From Bacteroidota bacterium (GTDB taxonomy: Bacteria > Bacteroidota > Bacteroidia > AKYH767-A > OLB10), in NCBI GenBank assembly GCA_016717325.1, contig JADKFV010000021.1, forward strand, positions 31,726-95,725: a stretch of 64,000 nt of DNA. The letters are read 5' to 3'. Positions within the stretch are counted from its first letter, which is position 1. Each line of letters starts with the position of its first letter. The translations under genes were made by a program, and so were the position numbers. Below the pieces are notes generated by a model. The model was given only the letters and a program-made list of their open reading frames with translations, had not been told where the DNA came from and did no database searches. This document shows, one piece after another, positions 48,501-55,757 of the stretch.

Positions 48501-48630
48501 GTACTAAAGATGGATTGAGTTGTTGTTGCAAAAAATTTTCTACTATAGCGCGCCCCTGTTCGGTAAGCCTGCCTGCATTGGCAACAATGGCAAACAGCTG
48601 CATTAGGGCCTTGAGTAATTTATCGCTCAT
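45547..48630 (-). CDS. ABCG-type ABC transporter with TerB-like N-terminus
   Basis: This 1027-residue half-transporter starts with a helical TerB-like domain (about 1-135). A beta-rich FHA-like region follows (about 150-235, GKITINGSEV..GSVIRSG). The ATPase has Walker A GGSGAGKS (about 283-290), Q-loop GFVPQDDLLM, signature SGGQRKR (about 390), Walker B ILFVDEPTSGLSS and switch His in VVIHQPSS. An MCESCG cysteine pair (near 490) and five or six membrane helices follow (for example ILINFLEAPVLAFILAYFLR, AYIFMCVIVALFMGLTSSAE), with a large extracytoplasmic insert of about 170 residues before the last helix. ABCG half-transporters in Bacteroidota are uncharacterised; the substrate is unknown. 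It starts from a TAAATTTG box at 48695-48702. Confidence 0.88.
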   Translation of the reverse strand: MSDKLLKALMQLFAIVANAGRLTEQGRAIVENFLQQQLNPSLVQLYLEEFDRDLQLLQGKAEEGKTKKRVSVNSVKVLRICTEINSELNQKQKQIVLIRLIEFAYSSDENIAELELEFLSTVANVFNISNEEFEISQSYASHRKVNEIVDVPEILLINKQTDSPFVNARHVKHEYFDGDLLLLHIKSTDIIFARYFGKGKITINGSEVMNDAAHVLSQGSVIRSGKAQPIYYNDIIRSFLNDAQQSEIKFSVSNVEYVFHSGKIGLHNTNFEASSGNLIGIMGGSGAGKSTLLNILNSNLSPARGEVLVNGINLHTQKEKLDGIIGFVPQDDLLMEDLTVFQNLFYNSKLCFGNLSNIEIVNKVYAMLQSLGLLEIKDLKVGDPLNKTISGGQRKRLNIALELIRTPSILFVDEPTSGLSSLDSETVMDLLKQLAVSGKLVFVVIHQPSSEIFKLFDKLLILDTGGYPIYYGNPVDSLIHFKQHAMYADSDVSMCESCGNINPEQVFSIIETKVVDEFGKSTNARKFLPTDWYNFHNSKNITNDSNIKPTNEIEKGDYHKPSRWKQIGVYIMRDINSKLNNTQYILINFLEAPVLAFILAYFLRYSKNNGAYIFSENVNLPAYIFMCVIVALFMGLTSSAEEIIRDRKILKREKFLNLSRFSYLFSKTSIMFFISAIQTATFVMVGNFMFGIHDMYLCYWLVLFSASCFANLMGLNISATFNSVVTIYILIPFLIIPQIILSGVIVKFYNLNPVVTTQNKVPPIGEIMASRWAFEALAVHQFKENKYAKLFFEIDKATSNANFKKGPWMEKMNDKLDSLHGKLYGAQQQYQLQLFNNELQKELAALGNYGGAYSFNYNSVIDDAAYNKLKEEFKNISKQYNVIFNTAAAKREAIVKRLGEKNITLLKQNYNNESLNDMVTDKLSDVMITEEDGELIQKFRPVYLDGSSHSFVRAQFYVSRKNVFGHYISTFAVNIIVLWLMTLFLCVALYFNWLKIVLHYGSAFVDLVKAKLNNISIFRKKSVPTVS

Positions 48631-48694
48631 TGGTGATGGTTTTTCCTTTGTGTTTATTCGGCTGCTAAAGATGATATTTTTTCGTGCTTGATTG

Positions 48695-48708
48695 CAAATT
48701 TATTTTTG
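48695..48708. promoter_or_regulatory. Overlapping divergent -7 boxes
   Basis: TAAATTTG on the minus strand (48702-48695) points to the ABC transporter; TATTTTTG on the plus strand (48701-48708) points right. They overlap by two bases. Consensus matches only. Confidence 0.35.
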
Positions 48709-48805
48709 GTGGTCGAGCATTTTGGGCATTGCTTAAAAACACTTCTTCTCATCTCTGTTCAAATAGTTACACCCGCTATTATAAGTGTTATTACTAAATT
48801 TTTAA

Positions 48806-48958
48806 ATGTTTAATATTCATGCTGCCAATTCAAAATATAAAAAGTGGCGGAGTCCACATAAGGTATATTTTATGCACGCCATACTCGGCATTATTTCGTA
48901 TGCATTGTTTTCAATCGGATTTTGGAGGGTGTATAAAAGAAGCGAGATTGTTGAATAG
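48806..48958 (+). CDS. Possible 50-residue membrane peptide
   Basis: An open frame from ATG 48806 to TAG 48956 encodes a basic N-terminal part (NSKYKKWRSPHKVYF) and one hydrophobic segment (MHAILGIISYALFSIGFWRV). It is 98 bases after a TATTTTTG box. It could be a small membrane protein or chance; no homologue is known to me. Confidence 0.25.
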   Translation: MFNIHAANSKYKKWRSPHKVYFMHAILGIISYALFSIGFWRVYKRSEIVE

Positions 48959-49133
48959 GTTTTCAAATTCATTTTAAAACAACAATGAAACAATTGAGCA
49001 ATAAATCATTCTTAACAAAACAACAACTTACTCAACACAATGGGTAAATCAAAAACCGGCTTTCGAAAATAATTTAGTTTTGCGCACTATTCGAAACTGA
49101 AATTGGTTCAAATATTTTATCTAAGATTAATTC

Positions 49134-50679
49134 ATGAAAGCAAAACTGATGGCTTTGGTTATGTTGTTGTAGCAAAGTATATAGCAATGCACAAAACACA
49201 ATTGATAAGACCATTTTATACAATAACACGGTTGCTAAAGCAATACAAAATGCATCGCAACAAAATGGTGATGTTGTAAACCTAAATAGCAATACAAAAA
49301 GGGCAACAAGTACAAATTCGTTTTTGCCCGATGCCGATGATGATGGCATGCCCGATGCATGGGAAACACAGTATGGCCTCGACCCAAATGATGCCACCGA
49401 TGCATGGGCCGATTTAGACAACGATAATGTGCTCAATCTTTTCGAATATCAACTGGGCAGTATTGCCAACAACCCGGCATCGCCTGTAACGGTTGATGTA
49501 AACGCAGGTGGCAATATTACCAATGCAATTGACAATGCCAATCCGGGCGAGCTTATAAGAATAGAGGCCGGCACATACAATTTAAACTATCAGGGCTTTA
49601 CTCCTAAAACCGTAATGATACAAGGTGGATGGAACAATACATTTACAAGCCACAACCCATACACTACGCCAACTATATTGAATGGAAAAAGCACTGCCGA
49701 AATTTTTTATTTTGAGTGTAGTGGCGATACGGTTAATATTGTGTTTGATGGCCTTCAACTTATAAATGGTGGTGGTTTTTTTGGTGCGGTAGCTTTTATT
49801 TGTGACAATGGTGCCACGGCTAACCTCTGTATGAAAGATGTAACTATTGCACAAACGAAAGCCAAAAGTGCATTTACAGGTTGTGTTACCATTACTCATT
49901 GGAAAGGAAGTATATCCGATGTGCGAATTGCAAATTTGCTTATTGCCAACTGCCGCAATTCGGGCATTTACAATCAAACTACTTATGGTAGTAATGCAAA
50001 ATGGAATGTGGTAAACAGCACTATTACAAATATTATAGATACTGCCAGTGCCGACTGTTATGGTATAAAAGGGTTGTCGCTCGACTCTACTATTAACACT
50101 AACATACAAATAAATGTAAAGAACGCTATCATTCGCGACAATAGTGATGCGGCAATTTATTTTACAAATGGCGGCTCTTCTTTGGGTTCGAGTGCGGCAG
50201 CAAGTTATTGCGATTTCGATACGGTGGTTTTTATAAATGGCGTTGTTTATACACCCGGTGCTGGTATGATAAATGCAAATCCGCAGTTTGTAAACCCAAC
50301 GGCCGATTATCACCTCACAGCACTTAGTCCATGTATTGATGCAGGCATAAATGTAGGATTGCCTTTTGCAGGTGCAGCACCCGATATGGGAATTTTTGAA
50401 TATGGTACCGTGGGAATTGAAAGCGTTAATCACAGTTCTTCATTAATAAATATTTACCCCAACCCGGTTGCAAATATTTTATTTATTGATGGAGTTTTTA
50501 TGACAGATAAAAATGCAATTCATATAAATGATGTATTGGGAAATGTTGTTTGTGAATGGAATAATATAAACACATCAACACCATCTTTAGATGTAAGCAA
50601 ACTTTCCAAAGGAATATATTTTATAACAATAGAAAACGAAAATGGATTAAGTGTATTGAGGGTTATGAAAACGGATTAG
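49134..50679 (+). CDS. T9SS-sorted parallel beta-helix protein, one frameshift
   Basis: The gene begins at ATG 49134 (MKAKLMALVMLL) and a stop follows at 49170; shifting one base there continues CSKVYSNAQNTIDKTILY, completing the signal peptide with a NAQ cleavage site. Length is about 514 residues. A calcium-binding thrombospondin-type-3 segment DADDDGMPDAWETQYGLDPN precedes NAIDNANPGELIRIEAGTYN and repeated beta-helix coils (VNIVFDGLQLINGGG, MKDVTIAQTKAKSA, NVVNSTITNIID), ending in the family tail LSPCIDAGINVG. A type A sorting domain follows (NIYPNPVANILFIDG..ISVLRVMKTD). It is a likely secreted polysaccharide-binding or degrading protein. Confidence 0.85.
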
Positions 50680-50755
50680 AATTAATATTTAGGTTTAATA
50701 TTTTTGAGAAAATAAAAAATGTTGATATGTAATAACGGCAAACAAGCAAAAAAAT

Positions 50756-50789
50756 AAAATGCCTATTTGGTAATCCAAATAGGCATTTT
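50756..50789. terminator. Bidirectional terminator
   Basis: Fifteen perfect pairs, AAAATGCCTATTTGG (50756-50770) with CCAAATAGGCATTTT (50775-50789), close on a TAAT loop, between convergent genes. Confidence 0.9.
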
Positions 50790-50808
50790 AATAAGCAATA
50801 AAAATATT

Positions 50809-51258
50809 TTACATCACAGGAATAACCAACCGTTGTCCGGGATAAATTAAATCCGGATTGGTAAGCATCGGCTTATTGGCTTCGAAAATGATGGGATATT
50901 TCATTGGGTCGCCATAAACGGCCTTTGCAATTTTCGAAAGCGAATCGCCTTTTTCAACAGTATAAAATTGTTTCTCCAACTCTACAGCCGGTGGTGGTTC
51001 TTTCACGGTTACGTTGTCAATCACTTCACTCACTCCGTTTACATTTCCCGCTGCGGCCATTGCACGGTTTTTTACATCCTGTGTTTCGGCAGTGCCACTG
51101 AGTGTTGCCGTGTCGCCTTGTATACTTACCGTGATATCACAATTTGGAAGCTTAAACGAATTTACATGTTCGGTTACAATTTTCGATTTTTCTTCTTCGG
51201 TTTCTTTGCCGCCAAATAATTTACTGCCGGCATTTTTGATAAATGATAATAATCCCAT
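50809..51258 (-). CDS. BON-LysM protein (YgaU/Kbp-like)
   Basis: This 149-residue protein has a BON domain (about 25-90; CDITVSIQGDTATLSGTAET, QDVKNRAMAAAGNVNGV) and a C-terminal LysM (about 98-149; FYTVEKGDSLSKIAKAVYGD, IFEANKPMLTNPDLIYPGQR). This is the architecture of E. coli Kbp/YgaU, a cytoplasmic potassium-binding protein without a signal peptide; none is seen here either. A decayed copy of its BON part lies at 52371-52538, on the far side of the next gene. Confidence 0.92.
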   Translation of the reverse strand: MGLLSFIKNAGSKLFGGKETEEEKSKIVTEHVNSFKLPNCDITVSIQGDTATLSGTAETQDVKNRAMAAAGNVNGVSEVIDNVTVKEPPPAVELEKQFYTVEKGDSLSKIAKAVYGDPMKYPIIFEANKPMLTNPDLIYPGQRLVIPVM

Positions 51259-51341
51259 TTTTATTTATGTTTAATTTAATGCAAAGCAATCAAAAGTTGT
51301 TGGTTAATAGTTATTGTGTTATTAAAAAAAAGTTCAAAAAG

Positions 51342-52259
51342 TTATTTATAGCGATTGTTTACTTTTTGCATAAAACTCGACAAGGCATTTTTCAATTGTC
51401 CGGTTTTTAATACTTCGTTTGCTTTTTGTTCGCTATTGGTTTTTATGCCACCGAACGACATAAACGAACGCAACGAACCATCCTTTGCACTTATCATTAC
51501 CCAGCCATAAGCACTGTGCATATTCGACCATATTATTTTTGGATATACATACTCTTCATTTTTTGCCAATACCAAATCGTTAAGTTCTTTGTTGGTGACA
51601 ACTTTATTTGGAAACTCATATTTATCGGCAATTTTCGCTAAATCTTTTTCATTAAATAGTTCATCAGGCACTGCCAATTTTTTTGATTTAATATATTCAA
51701 TATTTTTTTCGTGATCAAAAAATGCTAAACCCACAACACCATTCAACGAAGCATTTACAAGCAATACCAATTGTTGTGTAGCAAAGAAAAATTCGGATGG
51801 CAATAAATCGTCATTGGCAAACGAAACAACGGTTACAGGATCCAAATTATCGGCACCTGTAATGTTGGCTAAGGTTACATCAAAATGGGCAAAGCGAAAT
51901 TCTTTGGAATGAATAATTTCGCTGCCCTTCACACGCTCCAGTGTACGAGTACTGAGCGCATCACCGGCATACACAACAGCATATTTTGTGTTTCCTTCTT
52001 TTACTAGGTCAGCATAATCTTTTGGCGAAAAAAATTCTACCGCAGTTATTTTCCATTCTTCGTTGTAGGCTTTTTTTATTGCATCGTTGTAGGCAGTGTA
52101 TTCTCCATTGGCGTCTGTAAATAATCGCACTGCGAGTGTGCGCGATTTTAATGTTTCACATTTTGCTTTCTCGGGCAATGCATATTGCGACATGGCATTC
52201 TTACAACCAATACCAACAATTATTGCAATACATAAGATAGTAGTGTTTATTTTTCTCAT
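51342..52259 (-). CDS. Hypothetical exported protein
   Basis: This 305-residue protein starts at ATG 52259 (MRKINTTILCIAIIVGIGCK). A hydrophobic signal with a Cys at about residue 19 could be a lipobox (VGIGC), but NAMSQYA also offers a signal peptidase I site. The body (ITAVEFFSPKDYADLVKEGN, KYAVVYAGDALSTRTLERVK, SFANDDLLPSEFFFATQQLV) matches no family I know; it may be an envelope solute-binding or stress protein. It lies between the BON-LysM gene and the BON remnant. Confidence 0.7.
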   Translation of the reverse strand: MRKINTTILCIAIIVGIGCKNAMSQYALPEKAKCETLKSRTLAVRLFTDANGEYTAYNDAIKKAYNEEWKITAVEFFSPKDYADLVKEGNTKYAVVYAGDALSTRTLERVKGSEIIHSKEFRFAHFDVTLANITGADNLDPVTVVSFANDDLLPSEFFFATQQLVLLVNASLNGVVGLAFFDHEKNIEYIKSKKLAVPDELFNEKDLAKIADKYEFPNKVVTNKELNDLVLAKNEEYVYPKIIWSNMHSAYGWVMISAKDGSLRSFMSFGGIKTNSEQKANEVLKTGQLKNALSSFMQKVNNRYK

Positions 52260-52370
52260 ATTGTTATTTTTGCGAAGATACATGTTTATTCAAATAAAGA
52301 TTAAGGGATTTTTTCAAAATGAATACAAATTATAAATATAAAAACAAGATAAGTGTTAGTACAAAATTAT

Positions 52371-52538
52371 TGCATCAACTTTAAATCTGATGATTCTCTC
52401 ATAGTTAAATTGCTGGCTATGTCAATTGCTCAGTTTTTTAAATCTTATGTTTCAACATTTCCACTGAGCGTTGCACCGAAGGTTTTTATACACAATGTGG
52501 TATTGCGTTTAGTTTTTAGAGAAATTAAATTGGCCTAA
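52371..52538 (-). pseudogene. Decayed BON-domain remnant
   Basis: Reading the minus strand in one frame gives IKTFGATLSGNVET, a stop, DLKN, a stop, then AIDIASNLTMRES, which lines up with QGDTATLSGTAETQDVKNRA and the following MAAAGNV..NVTVKEP of the gene at 50809. Two in-frame stops show decay. The similarity was found by eye and covers about 45 residues. Confidence 0.5.
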
Positions 52539-52632
52539 CCCAATATTAAAAAAACACCAAAGCCATTATAAATTTGAAAATACACTTTTACACTGAAATT
52601 TTTTATTTTCGATTCTATCATCTAACGAAACA

Positions 52633-53883
52633 TTATTCTAAAATCACCTTACCCACCATCACATTATTTTGTTCAATAACTTTTACAAAGTAAATTCCTC
52701 TTGCTTCTTTTGTCAAATCTACTTGAAATACATTATCAAAAACATTTTCTTTTTTGTAAATTAATTTTCCAGTTATGGTGGATACGTAAATGGATTTTGA
52801 TTTATTTGGTTTCTCTGCAACACTTAAAGTAAATTTTCCATTACAAGGTGAAGGGTAAATTGAGAGCGAATTTGTATTTACGTTTTGCTCAAAAAATCCT
52901 ACACCGCCATTGGTAGTTTTTAAAACTTTGCCACTATCGCCAACTATGTAACCTGTGAGGGAATCGGTAAAAAAAACCTGATATGGATAAATTAAATTTA
53001 GTGGGTCTTGGTTTGTCCAGGTTAATCCATAATCGGGTGAATAAGCAATTACAGGATTTTGATAGCCAACAGAATATATTTTGTTGCCTATAACATCAAT
53101 ACTCCGTAATTCTATTGCCCAATCAAAATAGATTTCTGTCCATGAAATGCCACCATCAGTAGTTTTTAAAACTCTCGAGCGATAGCAAAAAGGATTATTG
53201 GTATGACATGAGCCAGAGGCAAAACCTATTGAATCATTAACAAATTCAATTTGTAGAAAAACAGGAAAATCGTAAGATTCAAAAACAGTATTCCATGTAT
53301 TGCCACCATCTATTGTTTTAATTAAAATGCCAGTAGAACCATACGAGGGCCCCCCCCCTGCATATGCTACAGTATCGTTTATAAATTGGACTGTCCGCAA
53401 TTCGTAAATGGAGTCTCCAAACAACAAAGATTTTGGCAATTGAAACCAGTTAATGCCACCATCATTAGTTTTTAAAATTATTGCATAATCACCTACTATA
53501 ATTCCATTCAATGAGTCAACAAAATCTAAAGCATAAAGCAGTTGATTTGTGGGTGAGTTTTGTAAAAGCCAATTATTGCCTCCATCTGTTGTTTTAAGTA
53601 TTTTTCCTGCGCTTCCAATTAAAAAGCCAATATTGGTGTTTATAAAAGTCATAGCAGTGAATTTAGATGTAATTGCTAATGCAGGAGAATTCCAGTTAAT
53701 ACCCCCATCATTTGTTTTAAATACCACCCCATCACCAAAAACAAAACCGGTATCATTGTTTAGAAAATACGCCCCATAAAGAAATTGGGTGGAATTAATA
53801 GACAAATTATTCCATTGCGAAAATGTCTTATGATTGATACCATACAATAGAATAAAAAAGAAAGCATATTTCATTTTTGTCAT
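52633..53883 (-). CDS. T9SS-sorted Ycf48/BNR-repeat protein
   Basis: This 416-residue secreted protein starts at ATG 53883 or 53874 (MTKMKYAFFFILLYGINHKT signal). Six or seven BNR/Ycf48-like blades carry the motif TxDGGxxW (VFKTNDGGINWNS, ILKTTDGGNNWLLQ, LIKTIDGGNTWNT, VLKTTDGGISWTE). The C-terminal sorting domain (SIYPSPCNGKFTLSVAEKPN onward) ends GIYFVKVIEQNNVMVGKVIL, almost identical to the end of the gene at 54088. The longer frame up to 54024 belongs to a sorting-domain remnant, not this protein. Last of four surface-protein genes in a row. Confidence 0.85.
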   Translation of the reverse strand: MTKMKYAFFFILLYGINHKTFSQWNNLSINSTQFLYGAYFLNNDTGFVFGDGVVFKTNDGGINWNSPALAITSKFTAMTFINTNIGFLIGSAGKILKTTDGGNNWLLQNSPTNQLLYALDFVDSLNGIIVGDYAIILKTNDGGINWFQLPKSLLFGDSIYELRTVQFINDTVAYAGGGPSYGSTGILIKTIDGGNTWNTVFESYDFPVFLQIEFVNDSIGFASGSCHTNNPFCYRSRVLKTTDGGISWTEIYFDWAIELRSIDVIGNKIYSVGYQNPVIAYSPDYGLTWTNQDPLNLIYPYQVFFTDSLTGYIVGDSGKVLKTTNGGVGFFEQNVNTNSLSIYPSPCNGKFTLSVAEKPNKSKSIYVSTITGKLIYKKENVFDNVFQVDLTKEARGIYFVKVIEQNNVMVGKVILE

Positions 53884-54060
53884 TATAATTTGACAAATTT
53901 TATGCTTTTGATTTCGCGTGATGTAGATAATTTCAGAAAATAAATACCTGGTTTTTATTTTTTCCGTTTTTACTTCAAATGTTTTTTCATTAGGATTACC
54001 ATTCATGATTTCTTTTTCCAACACATCATAAATTTTATAACTTGCAATAATCTGCTTTGA
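53884..54060 (-). pseudogene. Orphan T9SS sorting-domain remnant with frameshift
   Basis: Minus-strand frames read NSKQIIASYKIYDVLEKEIM and NGNPNEKTFEVKTEKIKT, then after a 1-base shift GIYFLKLSTSREIKSIKF ending VKL and a stop. That is a complete type A sorting-domain end with no protein in front of it, wedged between two intact T9SS genes. Confidence 0.65.
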
Positions 54061-54087
54061 ATTTATATTCTATCATCTAACGAAACA

Positions 54088-55743
54088 TCATTCTAAAATT
54101 ACCTTACCCACCATCACATTATTTTGCTGAATAACTTTTACAAAATAAATTCCTCTTGCTTCACTACTTAAATCTACTTGTACAATATTATCAATAACAT
54201 TTTCCTTTTTGTAAATTAATTTTCCTGTGATGGTGTAAATGAACATAGATTTTGAAATTGAATTATCTATAAATGTTTTTATCCAAAAAATACCTTTGTT
54301 TGGGTTAGGATAAATCATCAATACATTTTGATGATTATGCGAAGTAGCATATCCAATATTAGAAGTAGTATCACAATGCTTAATGATCCAAATATCTTTT
54401 GTTTGGCCCGTTGTATCCCAATTCGGCTGTGTTTTATAGCCTCCTATATCACTTTGTGTTGATACAACTGTTGTATAACAACTATCGTGGTTTTGTATTG
54501 TAAATGCCAACTCATCGTGCCACCAACCCGGCTGAGTTTTTATGGTTTTGTCCCACATGATATTTCCATTCGAATCAGTTTTTACCAACCAAGGGGCATC
54601 TATTTTTGCGTTGTTGTCTTCTGTTTTATCACCACCTTGGTTTGAGTATGAGTTGCCTGTAATAATAAATCCACCATCCAATGTTTGTTCTATATTTCCT
54701 ATTTTATTTTCAGCATCTACACCACCATAATCTTTATCCCATATTTGATTACCAACCGAATCTATTTTTACCAACCAATAATCGCCTCTACGAAATATGT
54801 CGGTTTGTGATGTATCCTTTGTGTCTTGGGTTTTTGTACCACTTGTATTGGATGTTGAAATGCCACCGAGTAAAAAATTTCCATCATGCAATCTCGTAAT
54901 ACTATAAATACTTTCTTGGCCATCACCCCCATACGTATTTTGCCAAACTATGTTACCAACCGAATCAATTTTTACAACCCAGTAATCATAGTCGCCATGG
55001 TCTGCAACAGTTTTATCTCCCGATATGCCACTTGAAGTTTGTATCGCTAATAGATAGCCTCCATCTGATGTTGCAACCATATCCGTTAGTTTATCAAAAT
55101 AACTTCCTCCTATACGCTTGTCCCAAAGTTTATTTCCCACCGAATCAATTCCGACCACCCACACATCCCAACTACCCCAGCTTGGTTCTGTTTTATCGCC
55201 TCCTATGCCACCTAATGTAAAACCACCTAACACATAACCTCCAGTAGGGCTTTGAACTATTTTTACTAATGCATCTGTGTGTAATGAACCTCTAGTAACA
55301 TCCCAAACTTTATTACCCGATGAATCAATTTTTATTACCCAAAAATTTGTTAAACCAATATTATCATCCGATTTATCATAGCCCTTTTTAGAATCAGAAA
55401 CTGCTCCAATCACTACACTATTGTCTTGATTTAAAATATGTGAAAACCCTCCATCACCATCATTTCCAAAAATTGATTTTTCCCAATTAATTATTCCATT
55501 AGGTGATACTTTAATTAGCCAAACGTCTGTCCCACCAATAGAATTCTTTGTTTTATTGCCTGTGCTATCCGAATTTGAATATGTTGTAATCAACATGGAA
55601 TTATCAAAAAATAAAATTGGTTTACAAAAAGAAACATCTGTGATTGTTCCACCATATCTATAGTCCCATTGCTTAATCATGCCTTGGCTAAAAATAAAAT
55701 TAATATTTAGGCAAAACAGTAATAGAAAAAAATAATTTTTCAT
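54088..55743 (-). CDS. T9SS-sorted beta-propeller protein
   Basis: This 551-residue protein starts at ATG 55743, where the signal MKNYFFLLLFCLNINFIFSQ begins. About seven repeats of about 55 residues follow, each like GGYLLAIQTSSGISGDKTVA with DYWVVKIDSVGNIVWQNTYG and GGDGQESIYSI; this is the delta-60 or LVIVD-type propeller of Bacteroidota. The C-terminus LMIYPNPNKGIFWIKTFI..KVIQQNNVMVGKVILE is a sorting domain. It starts 14 bp after the stop of the gene at 55758, so it is cotranscribed. Confidence 0.85.
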   Translation of the reverse strand: MKNYFFLLLFCLNINFIFSQGMIKQWDYRYGGTITDVSFCKPILFFDNSMLITTYSNSDSTGNKTKNSIGGTDVWLIKVSPNGIINWEKSIFGNDGDGGFSHILNQDNSVVIGAVSDSKKGYDKSDDNIGLTNFWVIKIDSSGNKVWDVTRGSLHTDALVKIVQSPTGGYVLGGFTLGGIGGDKTEPSWGSWDVWVVGIDSVGNKLWDKRIGGSYFDKLTDMVATSDGGYLLAIQTSSGISGDKTVADHGDYDYWVVKIDSVGNIVWQNTYGGDGQESIYSITRLHDGNFLLGGISTSNTSGTKTQDTKDTSQTDIFRRGDYWLVKIDSVGNQIWDKDYGGVDAENKIGNIEQTLDGGFIITGNSYSNQGGDKTEDNNAKIDAPWLVKTDSNGNIMWDKTIKTQPGWWHDELAFTIQNHDSCYTTVVSTQSDIGGYKTQPNWDTTGQTKDIWIIKHCDTTSNIGYATSHNHQNVLMIYPNPNKGIFWIKTFIDNSISKSMFIYTITGKLIYKKENVIDNIVQVDLSSEARGIYFVKVIQQNNVMVGKVILE

Positions 55744-55757
55744 TAGCCTAATATTTA

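Noticed and set aside
49074..49436. 120-codon minus-strand frame
   Set aside because: It lies opposite the coherent signal peptide and calcium-binding repeats of the plus-strand T9SS gene.
52353..52538. Plus-strand 61-codon frame
   Set aside because: The minus strand of the same DNA shows BON-domain homology with stops, which explains the sequence better.
53884..54024. N-terminal extension of the Ycf48-like protein
   Set aside because: Those codons encode a foreign sorting-domain tail; the real signal peptide begins at 53883 or 53874.
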